Position numbers and translations under genes: made by a program. Under the pieces are notes generated by a model. That model had not been told where the DNA came from. It worked only from the letters and a program-made list of their open reading frames with translations, and made no database searches. A stretch of 64,000 nucleotides of DNA from Prinia subflava (lineage: Eukaryota; Chordata; Aves; Passeriformes; Cisticolidae), in the NCBI RefSeq assembly GCF_021018805.1, contig NC_086247.1:93542140-93606139 (forward strand). Reading direction: 5' to 3'. Positions 51,901 to 64,000 of this stretch are shown here, piece after piece. Position 1 is the first letter of the stretch. Every line of letters begins with the position of its first letter.

Positions 51901-54900
51901 GACAGTACATTATTAACTGATGAGTGAAGGAAGGAGTCTGAAAGGGCTTAGAGAGTTGTCTCCTATGGCAAAAACATACTGCAAATGTGTAGGAAGGTGT
52001 CCATTCTTTGAACCTGGTGCCTGACAGCAAAAAGCCGAAATTCAAGGTGATGACCACTGATTTCAAAATGCTATTGCTGCCTCAGCTCAAATTACCTTGA
52101 AGTCAGCTTATTCTGTTCTGACAAATTATGAACTGCAGTTGCTCAGTAGTTCAGCTAATCATCCAAGCATTAAAGTTAATTCACAGCCTCAGCACTGCTT
52201 TTACCAGAGGGGACAACAACCCCCATGCAAAGATCCAAGGCACCTTCTTGAGGAGTTTCTTCTGACTCTCAAATTCAATCCATGGCCAAACCCATCCTGT
52301 ACCCTTCCAGCTGCAGGGGGGAAGGCTCCATAATAAACTTTTTGTCACCAGATGGCACTAGCACAGAAACCAGACAACCACATTACCCCTCTGTGGCATA
52401 ACATAAAACCATACCATGCTTTATCTGTAAATATTTATTTGAAAACCATAACCTGAGTTAATTAATGTGCTGAAATACTTGTTAGAGGAATTTTCAATGG
52501 TTTCTAAAATTTAAATAAATACAGAGGAGAAATTAGACAGGCACCCACCATGAAATTTGATGTTTTCTTTTAACCATGCAAAACAGGGTATACAGTCTCT
52601 TACTGTACCTGAAAGTGTTCCACCCGAGGACAGCAGCTACGGACTGTTACAGTCAATTTTTTAAAAATCCACATTGCTTTTAATTCTGGCATGCTACTTT
52701 ATGATGAAGAAAAGAACATTCCTACAACAAAGGTGACTGCAAATCTGAGGAGAAAATTAGAACTGAGGGATGCATCCCTCCCTCTCCCCATCTCCTCTTT
52801 TTTTAGATGCATGATGACACATGGATACTCTGCTCAACAATTCTACCCTTGAGATATTGTGAACTCTGAAAACAGCCAATGTATCTCAACTAAACTCTCA
52901 CAGTACCTTCATCCTCAGGTTTTTATAGCACTCTGAAGGTAGGCTTATGTTTTTCCATATAACATTGCCACCAGCTGGAGAGTGGATTGCCTGAGTCAGT
53001 TTGCAGACTCAAATACATTAATTCAGCATTATTTGTTGGGATTCAATCCCAGAGGTGTCAATTTGGGACCCATTTTTTCTGGTGTACTAATTTGTCCTTC
53101 AAGTTCAAAAGTCAAATTGTCCTTCCCATATACGGGACCCATATAACACACAGACCTTTTTTTTAACCAAAATACCTACTTTAAAGCCCTCCTCCCAAAG
53201 GACTGAATATAAATACAGATTAAAGATGCTTGTGTTATTTGGGTATAGGCAGCTTGAGACATTGCCAGGACACACATTAGGCTACTGACTGAAGGCAAAT
53301 CTAACATCCTCTGCCTAGCTTGCAATTGGCCAGAAACACACTTTTTATCTCTTACAATTGAACTTGTTTCTACACAAATTCTCTTTAGAGTATAGAGTCC
53401 AACACTAAAAAACACACACACTCCACAAACACATAAAGGAGAAAAATATGGCTTTCTAAATATCAATAGAAAACAGACACGGTACAGTGCAAAAAAAATG
53501 GCATTACAAGATTCAAGGAAGCATGAAGAATAAGCTTGCTGAAATATAATAATTGTGTATCTCTTATTTTTTCAAGGTGAAAAGTTGTGCAATTTGTCTA
53601 TAAAAAGGGTGAAATATATCAATGAAGTCAAGAGTTAGAAGATTTCAGATAAGTTATATAACTATTTAAGCCTAATTGGAATTCAGAAAACTGCATTCAG
53701 TAGCAGGGGAAAAGTACAGAAATTATCATATTATTCAGGCATGAGTGAACCTCTGAAAAAAATCCAGAAATAATTCAGATCACTCTGTCTCATAATTGGC
53801 TACATTTAATTCCACTAAAGCATCAAGTTTTTCAGAAATAACATAATCTGAGCCTTTACCGCAGTATTTATGTTCACATATCCCCACCTCTCTCTAGCAG
53901 AGCTCTCAAAGCAAAAGAAGAATTATACATGGTCATGCAGAATGAGAGCAGCAAGGGTCAGCATTTATATTGGCAATAATCGCTTAGAAGGCAACAACTG
54001 CAAAGAGAGAAAAATCAACAGCTTGCCAATTGGCCAGCACATGCAAGCTGGCATCGCATGGCTCCACAGCTTATAAATTCCTTTAGAGAGCTTTGCAGCT
54101 TTCTTCTTAATCTACATAACATTAAGTATTTTAAAAGAAAAAAAAATGGAAGGCTTGCTCAGACTATAAAAAGCTGCTGACTGAAGCAGCACCAAGAAGT
54201 CCAGTAGGTTAAGACAGAAAAATACAACAGAACAAAACAAAACACAACAGGGTGGGGAGAGGAGCTGAACAAGAGGAAAACAAATGAAGCAACTGTGGCC
54301 TTCAGATTGATTGCAGGAGACATCTTCTGCTTTACTATTATTACTGGAAGTAGAAGGGTACTGCCCAGCACCGAAGAGAAACAAAGACACCCAGCTACCC
54401 AAAAACAAAACAAAAAAAATCACTAAAAATATTGTCCCTATAAACAAAGCTTGGACATATAGGTCCAGAAATATTTTGTTCTACTCATACAGTACAAGAG
54501 GAGTAAGAGTACTTCTGCGTCGGATCAAGCTTGAAAAGACGTTATCCCAGAGTAAAAAAAAAAAAAAAAAAGAATATGATTTCACAGAGAAAGGTGGGCT
54601 CATTTTTTCCCATTCCTCTATGTATTTGGTCCACTGAGAGGAAAGCAAAATGTACTTCAATAGTTCAAAGAGATAAGCGAGAAATAATAATGGAGGATGG
54701 AACAGGAAATAGAAAATGAAAGGTAACAATTCATTTCCTACTGGATTTTGGTGAGGGTGTTTAATGTACTTTTTAAGATTACATGGAAAAAAAAATACTT
54801 GGCACAATTGAATTCCCTTTGAGTTTGTAAACCTCAGGAAAGTACCCAATTCCCAAACTGATTATAATGGGAAATTGACTGGTTTGTGCCAGGAGTTTTT

Positions 54901-57900
54901 CTTGTTTGTTTTTTATACCCATTCTGAGGGATGGAGAAGCAGATTTTACATGAAAGCCTAACACATATTTTAAGCTAGTGAAAAGATGTAATCCTTGTTA
55001 ATCATTTTCCTTTGTGCACTGCTGAATGTTGTTTACATACACTGTGCTATTAAAGGTAATGTAAGGCTGTAAAGTAATACCCTGGATTTAAGAAAAAAAA
55101 AAAAAGGTTTTTCAGCTAGCTTAAGCTCCTGAATTAATCAAAGCATATTACTAAGATTTGTCTGAATATCACCCCTCCCCCCCAGCTCATTAAGCCTGCC
55201 CTTTTGAAATGCTGCAGCAGCTGAAGCAAGAGGCAACACAGAGAAGATAAAATGCAGCCACTCTCCAGGAGGCTCCAGGCTGCCCAGTCAGCTCCTCTGG
55301 CAGCATCTGCCTCAGGCAGCAGGGTCAGGCACCAAGGATCAGATACAGGGAGCTTTGGACACTGAAGGCAAAGCCATTTTACTTGGGCATTTATATACAC
55401 GGCCTGGATTTCAGAAAGATTTGGGGGTTGTGTATGGTTTCTTTGAACACACAGGTGTTGCTTTACATTTGTAAGGGTGTCAGATTTGGAAAGGTACAAG
55501 GTACCTCCCTCTGTATCACTTGTTTACTGATTGTCTGAGGTGGGAAAACTTGCAGAAGAACAACTGTGGTGCAGAATTCTCCCCAAAACAGCTGCCATGC
55601 TTGGATTAGCTAGAAATACCATCTTTGCTACTCTTATTTGCTCTCAGTATGAAGCAGCTGTCAAAGATGATGAAAATTAAAAATGTCAGTCTGCTGCTTT
55701 CCCCTCTCATGGTTTCCACTCTCCCTTCACAGCCCTGTTTCTCCGCCACACTACAGCATTTATAGAAAATTACATTCTTTAAATACATAGCACTGCAAAA
55801 AGCTTGACAACATTGGAGATCATGGCTAACATGCCACTGTACAAGAACACAGGTCTCTGAGGGCCAGTTTAAGCACAAAAGGACAAAGAAAATACGACAG
55901 GGAATCCCAGCAAAACCACATAAAAATCAGTTTTGTACATGCCAGACCAACAAACCATTATCATAGTTTGTCCCCCCTATATTCTTCCTTGAGGTTCCTT
56001 GACCTTCTGGATAGGTTACATTTAGGGTTGAGGTTTTCTTTTTTCTAATGAGAGAAAAGCTAATAATGAATTGTGTAATAGGGTAAGTCCTATATATAAT
56101 CAAGCAAATTGTGACTTAAATGGGGAGACCTTGAAAGCACATACGTGATACAGTCTGCTGAAATTACTTTGATTTTAAATATGACATTGGGAGCATTATG
56201 GCAAGTAATGACAGGGAGTATTTTCTAAGTTGCTGAAGAGATAGTTTGTTTTGCTAATAAGTGATCCTTTTGTGACTTATCAGCAACAACCTATGCATGT
56301 GGGCCACGATATGAAACATCAATCTTACAGCAGTGTAAAAGTATTAATGGTCAGCTTCTCCCTACATATCAGTTTAAGAGGACCAGGTCTGGGATCTTTC
56401 TCTACCCTCCTGGATGGTCAGTGATGCACAGTGAAAGGATAAGTTATGACAACATAAGCACCTTCATGGTAGACAGTAATGCCTTGGAAGATGTAAGAGA
56501 GGGGAAGCAGAAGTCACACAAGGTGGTATTCCATTTTCTGCAATTCCACATCATGTTTCTGTCCTGCCACATGCCTATCCATAGAAATCAGTAGGCATAG
56601 TGTTTTCAGCAAGTGGCCCAAGAATAATTTTTTACTTTGACATTTCATGGCATTTGATGATTCATTGGAAGTGCTTGATTATGCACATTTTGATGAGCTT
56701 TTTCCACTTTGTAGGCTTGGGAAAAAAGCGCACACACAGAAAGTAAATACCTCCTCTTGTTCTGACATTGTTCTAACCTTCACAAGTCACTCCATTCATT
56801 TTAGGATCATCAGTCTTTTATTACTGTCTTTCAGCTTCTGCCAAATATGAACTGCTTTTAGGTTCAGTAGTGTAAGTTAAGGAGGGAGGGAAAAGGGGGT
56901 GGTGAACAGTGAGATTTATTCTATATGAAAAAGCCTCACAGTATCCAAGACCAAATTTGGAAAGTTAAACACTCAATGTCAAAATTTAGAGGTAAGGTTA
57001 AAATCCCTTATAACATTCACCAACCTAAGACAATACCAAGATGCATCCCTGGCAAAACCTGACTGAAGCTATAAAGTTGATGAAGAGCACAGAGCCTTCT
57101 CCTTTAGCAGCAGACTAGGAGTACATGAGAGATCACTCCAGGCATTAGCATTACCAGTTTATAGCTCAGATATCTTCATATTTCAAATCCATCAGTCACA
57201 TATCCCTATTTAGACACTTCTCAGGGTACTAAAAAATCCTCTAGACAGCTTCTTTTTTACAAACAACCACAAGTAGCATGCACAAAGTATCATTTTAATG
57301 CTACATAATGGGAACTGAACTGGGTCCCAAGCACAGTGTCAAAATTAATAAAATACATCTTGACAGCTGAGTTATCAACTACTCATCTTGGATATACTCG
57401 AAAATAAGCCAGATCCCAAATTTAGGAATTTGTTTTTAATATTTATTTGCCTTTTGTTCATATGGTGATGTTACTTAAGCACGGCTTTAGATTCTGTACC
57501 TAAATCAGAGAATCCAGAAACCATGAGAATAATTTTTGGGTACTGTTGTATTTTTGCCTACTACATTGTAAGTTTTATTGACGAACTAAAATCTTTGGTA
57601 GGAGTGCAAGAACTAATGTTAAAACAGTTCTGTGAAGGACTGCAGACAATGTTTCTGAAGACCTAGCTGTAATGCCAAGATCTGGCACAGAGCACTAAAT
57701 CACTAAATCACAGATCCATCACTAAATAGATTTGTCACCATTTAATTACAGTAACATGAAATTTCTACCTGTATTTGCACACAAGATTCTCTGTTAAAAG
57801 TGCAAGTATGTAGAAAAAGAGCTGCACATAAGAACACAAGGACAGGTGTTACATATACTTCCTGCACGTATGGATTTCACTTTAGAGGATCTAGGCTTGA

Positions 57901-59346
57901 ACGAATTTTCTCAGTGAAAGAAAACTCTCTGTATCTACTAACATCTACATCGTGGCTTTTCTGGATGCAGTAGAAGGACTCACTGCACCCAGAAAAGAGT
58001 ATTAGTTTCTGCAACTGCATCAGTTAGTTAAATGAAAGTGTAACACTTTTGCAAACCTCTACTCAAACACATCACAGCTGCAACTGCAAAATCTCTACCA
58101 AAATTGAAAAAAAAAATCATCTCTTAAAAACTGCAAATCACAACAGTGCCTAGACCAGAGGATAGAAGAGAAAATGCCCCATTTTATGTCAATTAAGTTC
58201 AAAATGACACGTGAGCAGATATCCAGTGAGTCATAGCTGAGTAACATGATTTTGTGCAACAGTGGGGAAGAATTATTAAGGAAACCAAGCCTCCGTAATA
58301 CACAACACAAAAATTTACATGTGGATGAATTTAGGTCTTTCCAACTGCGACATCAAGAATTGCTGTTTGGCTGGGTAAGGACAGAGAAAGAACACAGAAT
58401 ATTAAATTAGGAATAGCCCCCTAAATGCTCAGATTGCAATTGCTCTAGAGGAGCATCCTTGTTTACAGCCTTTGCTTGAAATTTTTAGTGATGTTGCAAG
58501 AGAGTGAGGCACCATCTCTCTCCAGTAATTTTTTTATCCAGACATTAATGATCTCCACAGACCAGCAATGCAGGAAACTTAGAAATAAATAATTGATAAT
58601 TTTACACAGTCTGAGCTGGCTGAGTCATCTCCAATAGGCTATTAAAACAGCATCATGAGCTCAGCTGGTATAAAATGCCTAGAAACCCCCAGCTCTTTCT
58701 GCAACTGGAGCCTTTGTTTCCATTCTGACAGAAGACAATGAGAAAAACAAACAATTCAAGGAAAATCTGAGGAGAAGTTGGGGAGGGGCTTTGAGCTTTT
58801 TACCCCTCTCTTCAGACATCTCCCCTTTTTCCTTCTCTAGTTTGCACAGTTCTAGTCACAACTTTCTCTGCACATCTATAGTTCACATGTAGGAGAGGGA
58901 AACAAATTGCTGTTCCAAAAAGAAAGGCCAGCTCCCAGACCAGGACCATAAAGTCAATAGCATTGCTCCTGGGATACTCTCAGGGATACAGAACAACTGC
59001 AGATCTTGGCATTGTAGCAAATCGAGTTCCCTTCCCTGATTGTGAACATAAATACTATAGCTCTGTATTCACATTTTGGGGGGGTGGGACTTTACCCCCA
59101 TACTGGATACACCAAAAGGTTTTTGCTGGTTGAACCATAAAAGAAACTAAGTCAACTTCTCCTTCTCCCCGAAGTGAGGGGCTGGTCATTGCTGAGCTGT
59201 GCAGAGTCACTGCTCAACAGCCCCACTGCAGAGCATTTCTGAGAAAGCCTTTCTATCACCACCAGGGAATGGTGGAAATCAGATTTTTTTTTAAGACATT
59301 AAGGCTCTGGTTAAGAGCTGAGAGTTTCCTGACTCCAAGCTGTGCT
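48995..59346. other. AT-rich non-coding stretch with poly(A) runs
   Basis: No gene is recognised. A (GTTT)n run lies at 49211-49230. Pure A runs lie at 50101-50114 (14), 51684-51701 (18) and 54554-54571 (18), all A on the + strand. No clear retrocopy body or flanking duplication was found next to them. A 9-bp inverted repeat (ctgtgtgtg/cacacacag) lies at 50890-50898 and 50907-50915. The octamer cactaaat occurs three times at 57693-57727. A CTCF-like word at 52345-52358 is listed separately. Confidence 0.5.
52345..52358 (+). promoter_or_regulatory. CTCF-like motif (tcaccagatggcac)
   Basis: Matches the vertebrate CTCF core NCCASYAGRKGGCRS at all but one position (T for the first C). It lies in unique sequence. 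Such words also occur by chance, and binding cannot be inferred from sequence alone. Confidence 0.3.
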
Positions 59347-59392
59347 ACAGAATCATAGAATCATGATTCTGATGGTTTGGGCTCGAAAGGAG
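59347..59392 (-). mobile_element. CR1-type 3' tail fragment, antisense
   Basis: acagaatcatagaatcatg, then atggtttgggctcgaaagg, reads on the minus strand as the CR1 terminus (ccttccaacccaaaccat, then octamer repeats attctatg). A perfect 14-bp palindrome (agaatcatgattct, 59357-59370) sits inside the octamer part. Only about 45 bp are present, immediately before the SINE. Confidence 0.75.
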
Positions 59393-59397
59393 AAAGC

Positions 59398-59546
59398 TGA
59401 CCCTCAGATCAACTCAACTGGTCAGAGCATAGTGCTAATAAGACCAAGAACACAGGTTTGATCCCCATATGGGCCATTCATGTAAGAGATGGACTTGATA
59501 ATCCTTATGTGTCCCTTCCAACTCAGAACATTCTATGATTCTGTGA
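59398..59546 (+). mobile_element. tRNA-Ile/CR1-tailed SINE (TguSINE1-like)
   Basis: The head, about 59398-59476, is a tRNA-Ile(AAT)-like sequence. It has an A-box remnant aactcaactggtcagagc, an anticodon loop ctaataa at 59435-59441 (anticodon AAT at 59437-59439), a B box ggtttgatccc at 59455-59465, and an acceptor-like gggcca. The tail, 59477-59546, is CR1-like: ggacttgataatcctta, gtcccttccaactcagaa, then attctatgattctgtga. A tRNA-Ile head joined to a CR1 tail is the architecture of the SINE described from passerine birds. It would have been transcribed by RNA polymerase III and mobilised by CR1 reverse transcriptase. The A box is damaged, so it is probably inactive. It is not a tRNA gene. 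Confidence 0.9.
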
Positions 59547-60569
59547 ACAGAAAGAAGTCTACCAGCCAACCTTTTCTAGTATAACTCTGGTCTTAAGTGA
59601 CACTAGGTATGGCAATTTAAGACAACTTAGTAGATCAGGCAAGTTTATGTAGGTATTTGCAGAAAAATGATATCCTGTCCTGGTTCCAGCCAGGACCACT
59701 AGTTTTTGCATTAGCCAGGAGGATGCATGGCTAAGAACCAGTGGTTTTGAGCACTGCCATCATTTTCTGGGAGCACAGGTGGAGGTACATGGAAGCAGTC
59801 AGGAATTGTTGGGTTCTGCATGGTATTATGATGAGCACTTACATTTTGTACACTTTGGTCATTAATATTGTCGCTGTTTCTGTTCATTTTCTTATCTCAT
59901 TGCTGCTTCCAGTAAATTGTTCTTGCAGCAACTCATGATTTTTACCTTTTATGCCTTCAATTCTCCTCTCCAGAGAGAGGAGGGAAAGGAAGTGGAGAGT
60001 GAATGACTGGTGTGAAATTTGGAATAGTTTCAGTGGGAACACTAAATTAGGCAATACCATTCCTTAACCACAACATATCCACATGTGTATTGTAACTCTC
60101 CTTGACGAAGTTTGCTACCAGGAAGACAACCACCATGTAATCCCATAGCCTGTACTTTATCATACTGTTCTGATACACACACCCCTCAATCATGCAAGAA
60201 TCATATGAGGATAAAATTGACATCATCAAAATAATAAAAAAAATAATTAAAAATACCCAAACAACAAAGCCCTGCTCTAAGGCTGATTCTTCAATTTGTG
60301 ACCTTCTTGGAGCACTATGTGTCATAGCTGCTAAGAGACAGAGAATGGAGAAAGCACCAAGATAAGAAGTCAAGCTGCAATTTTACATCTACCTGACAGT
60401 TTAGTAGAAATAATCCATGAAAAGGGGCCTTGCTCTCCCATCCTCCCACCTCAGCCACAGATTCTCGTTATCTCCTCTATACAGGCTGGAAGCTAAATGG
60501 CAGATACTGCTCATGCATACAAATCTAAGTTTCCTCTGGTTTAGCAGGCTTACTGCAGCAAGTTTGGTG

Positions 60570-60580
60570 AAAAAAAACAA

Positions 60581-60611
<31 letters not shown>

Positions 60612-60635
60612 CAAACCCCACAACAACACCACCAA
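60570..60635 (+). repeat. A/C-only low-complexity tract (AAAAC-type)
   Basis: 66 bases contain only A and C on the + strand, as AAAAC and AAAC units moving into ACA/CCA units. A run of 11 T at 60640-60650 follows within five bases. Cys/Phe-rich minus-strand frames are artefacts of this tract. Confidence 0.92.
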
Positions 60636-61232
60636 GAAATTTTTTTTTTTATTAATTGCATTCAGATGCTGGATTAATTTTGCTGCACAACCAAGCCCTG
60701 TCTTTGGGGATACTCTGGGAGCAAGTTGTTCTATAAGACCCAGCAGAGCAAGGGGCAGAATTTCTAGCTCAGGTCACAAAAGCAGGTTAGTAGATGCTCA
60801 GCACCAAGCTGTGCATGTCTCTTAAGTCTGAAGCACAGAGATGTCCTATCAGCAGTACCAATTTTACTTTCATGACAGATCACAGCCACCCTGATGCAGA
60901 TAACTGAACAGAATGTTCCCAGCACAATAAAAATAAGGTACCAAGGATGATCTTGCACTATCATTGCTTGTTCTCAAACCCTGGTTTCTCATTTCTTCCC
61001 AGTTTCTTAGTTTAACACCAAAAAAGTTAGAACTATGAAAATCTGGGTTAGTAAATAAAATATCCTGAGTTTCTTCAGTGGAACTCTGGTTTTGAATAAT
61101 TAACTGTTTCCATGCCAGAAGCCTAAAAATACTTATTAAGAGTAGCACCCCAGCCCATGACATTTTTAGTCTCCTAGCTGGAAAGGGCAGAATCTTTGGA
61201 AGATTATGTCCCAAGGACAAAATTGACCAAAT

Positions 61233-61374
61233 AAAAACAAAAGCAAAACAACCACACACCAAAAAACAACAACTACAACAAAAAACCCACACCAAAAGAA
61301 CCAAAACAACAACACCAACAAAAACCAAAAACACACATACACAAAAAAAACAAAACAAAACAAAACCACAAACA
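61233..61374 (+). repeat. A/C-only low-complexity tract, 142 bp
   Basis: Only four of 142 bases are not A or C (G at 61243 and 61298, T at 61274 and 61338). The Val/Phe/Cys-rich 162- and 97-codon frames on the minus strand come entirely from it and are not genes. Confidence 0.92.
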
Positions 61375-61964
61375 TTTCACATTTGAACAGAAAGGATTCT
61401 AATAAGACATCCAAAATCCAGAGAGTAAAACAAGAATCGTGACGTTGTGAACCAAACATGTAGAGATCTGATTTAAGCCAAGATACACCTCTTCAGTGGT
61501 ATCCTCTATCCATGCAGGGTCTCCCACACATCACAGTTATCACTGTATTTATGATGCTGCTACACTTATGCTACTATCTTTGTGCTGCCATTTACTAAAT
61601 GGGCATGAGAATATTATATCCATTATCCCATAGAAATAGTAACTAAAATTAATTATGTTTTTTAGTGTAATGATGGTCATAGATTAGGATGGGGCCAAAC
61701 GTTTGGGACAAATGGGTACATTTAATAGAAGTCAGTTCTGGCTAATATGTTTGAAAAGATACCACCCAAAGAATAGATAAAGAAGAAAATCCTGAAGTCT
61801 GTTTATGGCAACTAATTCTCATCAAATTACTACTTACTAATGATTCAAAACAAGTTAGAACATTCAGATCCCATTTTATTGGGCAACATTATGAGATTCT
61901 CTCTTTTTCCCTGATTCATCTGAAGACAGGGCTTAATGAAATTACTTTTCCTTCTCCAGCCTCT

Positions 61965-62036
61965 CAAAAAACGCAAAAAACCCACCAACCAACCAACCAT
62001 CAAAAACCAAGCAAAAAAATCCTAAAAGAAAAAAAT
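61965..62036 (+). repeat. A/C-rich tract with (CCAA)n core
   Basis: The A/C tract is centred on about four CCAA units at 61983-61998, with A runs on both sides. Confidence 0.88.
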
Positions 62037-63710
62037 CTAGCATGCAAGCCCTCTAAGACAGGGAGAAGAGTTGGGGTCTTGACAAAAAATGAATCACTTT
62101 TGGAAACCTAAATATCAAAAATACATTAAAAACAGCAACTTTCTGACTGAGAACTATGTCTAAAGCAGCACTAGCAGAAAACACCAAAGCAGAGAAAGAA
62201 AAAGGAAATAAAATGGTTAAGAAAAAAATCTGGTTTCTGGAGGTATTATTACAAGCGCCTAAGGGAAAAATACTACATTTTTTAAAATTAGGTACCATTT
62301 TCCAAACAATCTTCTCCTATATCCTGACAGTTTCTCAGTGCAAGATGTGCACTGCCAGAACTATCCTATTTTCCAGGGCTTCTGATGGGAAAAGATATTA
62401 TGCTATAATGAATCTAACAATCTTATATCCTCTATTTATAATGGACCCAGAATGCTCCAAAAATAATTGGAATAGTTTCTTGACTTCAAGTCTTCTACTA
62501 TTACCAGTGCTTAGCAGCAAAGAGAATTGAACACTTCACTAAGTAACAACATGAAACTCAAAGAAAAACTTTCTAACATACTGTCAAGTTTTATCAGGTG
62601 TTGAGTGATTAAAGTTCAGTTAAGACTGTGTTTAGATGAGGCAGTCTTCTGGGCCTGATTTATCAGAGGTTGGGGGGGTTACCCATTATATGTTAAAATA
62701 CTGCATTTAAACAAAGCCTGGTGGAATGCAGAAAGACTGAAAAGAGCTAAAAAATCTCATCAAGGGCATCAGAATTTACATATCCTCCAAATATCACTTT
62801 TAGATCAAACCTTTCCTTGGAAATTAGTGAAGACTTATTTTTAACATAATACTTAACTTGATGCAGAAAAACAGATCAGCAACACTACCCAAAATCCTAA
62901 TGTTGCAATAAGACCTAAGTAAGTATTTGTGCATCTTTATGGTACAAAAGAAAAACAATTCGTCCATCTACTTTACCATTAATTAATCTCTAATTAGCCC
63001 TGATACAAAGCCATGGCAGATTTCCATTTTGCTTCCTTTCCCATAGGCAGGGTCACCTTCTTCTCCCAAGTTCTGGTCTCCCTTTAAATAACACTCTCTT
63101 GAATAGGATCTCCATACCATGGACCCTATCTGAGCAACCACAAAATCTGCTTGAACATCTTCATTTGCAAGACAATTAATTTAAGTCTAATGTATTTAAT
63201 ATTACATACAAGCAGCACTTTCAGGTCAATTTGCTGGTTTCTTAAACATCCATAGGCATTTCAGGTTTGCATTTTCTCAGCGCTCCTGCATAAACAATCT
63301 GAAATGGCTGTGATTTTGTGTCACATTTACATTGTTTGTTGTGGCTTTATAAAAGCACCGATTAAATTCTTATTATAAATATGTTTGATCTGATTTCTTT
63401 AAGTCCCTAACAGCTCTAGTAGACAAGATTCTTAACTCTCAGCTACTCTAACTACATTTCTCTGTAGCTGTATTTCCTAAAAGACTGTTCACCTGTAAAT
63501 GATTTCAACAGATACAGTTCACAGACATAATGTTGTGAGTGTACTTAATTCTAACATCTCTAAAGAAATAAGGGCTTAGGTCTGTCAAGATTTCTGATGG
63601 AAACAGGACTCCTCCTTCATATTATTTGTTTATGACTACCTAGTATTTAAAATTCCAATTTCTGTGTATTGTAATATCATTTGCTCCAATTCTTGTAGGC
63701 TTAAAGATAT

Positions 63711-63784
63711 AAAACAAACAAACAAAAAACCACCCAACCACAAACAGGAAACACACAAATAAATAAAAACAAAACCCCCACAAA
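63711..63784 (+). repeat. A/C-rich low-complexity tract
   Basis: The tract runs AAAC, CAAA and CCACCCAACCA-type units, with few G or T. A smaller similar piece lies at 63877-63902. Minus-strand Phe/Val/Cys-rich frames here are artefacts. Confidence 0.88.
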
Positions 63785-64000
63785 TATATAGGAGATCAAG
63801 ATTCTGTTTATTCTGACACAAAGTAAAATTTTTCCTAAAAGAATATATAGGGGCATATTTTGCACCATGAAGAAAGACCAAAACCCAACCCCAAACAAAC
63901 AATTAGAGAGGGTTTTTTCTGCCTTTTTTCTTTTTTTTATTTTAGCCTCAGGAGGTGCAATTTGCTGTTCCTTTCTGAAATAAAGTACAAATCCATTGAC

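Larger units (their letters stand above)
59547..64000. other. AT-rich non-coding stretch with A/C-rich tracts
   Basis: No gene is recognised. A 108-codon minus-strand frame at 60373-60047 reads like a signal peptide plus a hydrophobic segment, but the hydrophobic part is produced by an A-rich simple tract. Four A/C tracts are listed separately. 63230-63400 is complex AT-rich sequence with SOX/FOX-like words (taaacaat at 63291-63298, attgtttgtt at 63331-63340), a weak candidate for conserved non-coding DNA. Confidence 0.5.

Noticed and set aside
54481..54571. Possible retrocopy ending in an 18-A tract
   Set aside because: The sequence before the A run has no recognisable parent, no polyadenylation signal at the right distance and no flanking duplication.
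59398..59476. tRNA-Ile gene
   Set aside because: The tRNA-like sequence has a damaged A box and 5' half and continues directly into a CR1-type tail, so it is a SINE head.
60047..60373. Minus-strand 108-codon frame that looks like a secreted or membrane protein
   Set aside because: The hydrophobic segment is encoded by an A-rich simple tract (60232-60260). There is no splice context or homology, and no other support for coding.
61166..61459. Minus-strand Val/Phe/Cys-rich frames of up to 162 codons near 61.2 kb
   Set aside because: They are translations of a 142-bp A/C-only tract.
1..64000. Bacterial-type features (operons, CRISPR arrays, ribosome binding sites, terminators)
   Set aside because: The sequence is vertebrate nuclear DNA by its repeats. 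No regularly spaced repeats or dense long frames are present.

Overview
This window looks like nuclear DNA from a bird, most likely a passerine. It is AT-rich, gene-poor and almost entirely non-coding. The lineage call rests on the repeats. There are two copies of a SINE with a tRNA-Ile-like head and a CR1-like tail (45.1 kb and 59.4 kb), a design known from passerine birds as TguSINE1. There are also several CR1 LINE 3' fragments with the avian 'ccttccaac...attctatgattctgtga' ending, and two retroviral LTR-like units of the kind common in songbird genomes. No open frame resembles a known protein, and none shows a convincing exon structure. The longest frames are 238 codons antisense to an LTR, 211 codons at 1.2 kb, and 167 codons inside an LTR. 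All are best read as chance.

Layout. 1-34 kb is mostly unique AT-rich sequence. It carries a 27-bp x3 minisatellite (5.0 kb), a purine/G-rich tract (8.85 kb), a 14-bp-stem inverted repeat (11.0 kb), compound microsatellites (12.7-12.9 kb) and an uninterrupted run of 54 T (13.7 kb). At 34.0-34.8 kb is repeat-like sequence split by a TA/TG microsatellite. At 36.7-37.5 kb is a complete solo LTR of 791 bp with TG...CA ends and a perfect 5-bp target duplication (gacct). At 43.1-43.8 kb is a second LTR-like unit between 11-bp direct repeats, with two tandem hairpins at its 3' end. At 45-46.5 kb is a cluster: a decayed SINE, an antisense CR1 ORF2/3' fragment, an unassigned GC-rich block and a 47-bp near-perfect palindrome. 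At 48.9 kb is a CR1 tail. At 59.35-59.55 kb is a SINE bracketed by inverted CR1-type tails. The last 4 kb hold several A/C-only tracts, all of the same polarity.

Nothing here forms an operon, pathway or multi-gene system. The window is intergenic or deep intronic, and its interest lies in repeat insertion history and a few unusual inverted repeats. Family assignments come from memory of repeat consensus sequences, and no search was run. Element edges are exact only where a target duplication or perfect repeat fixes them.
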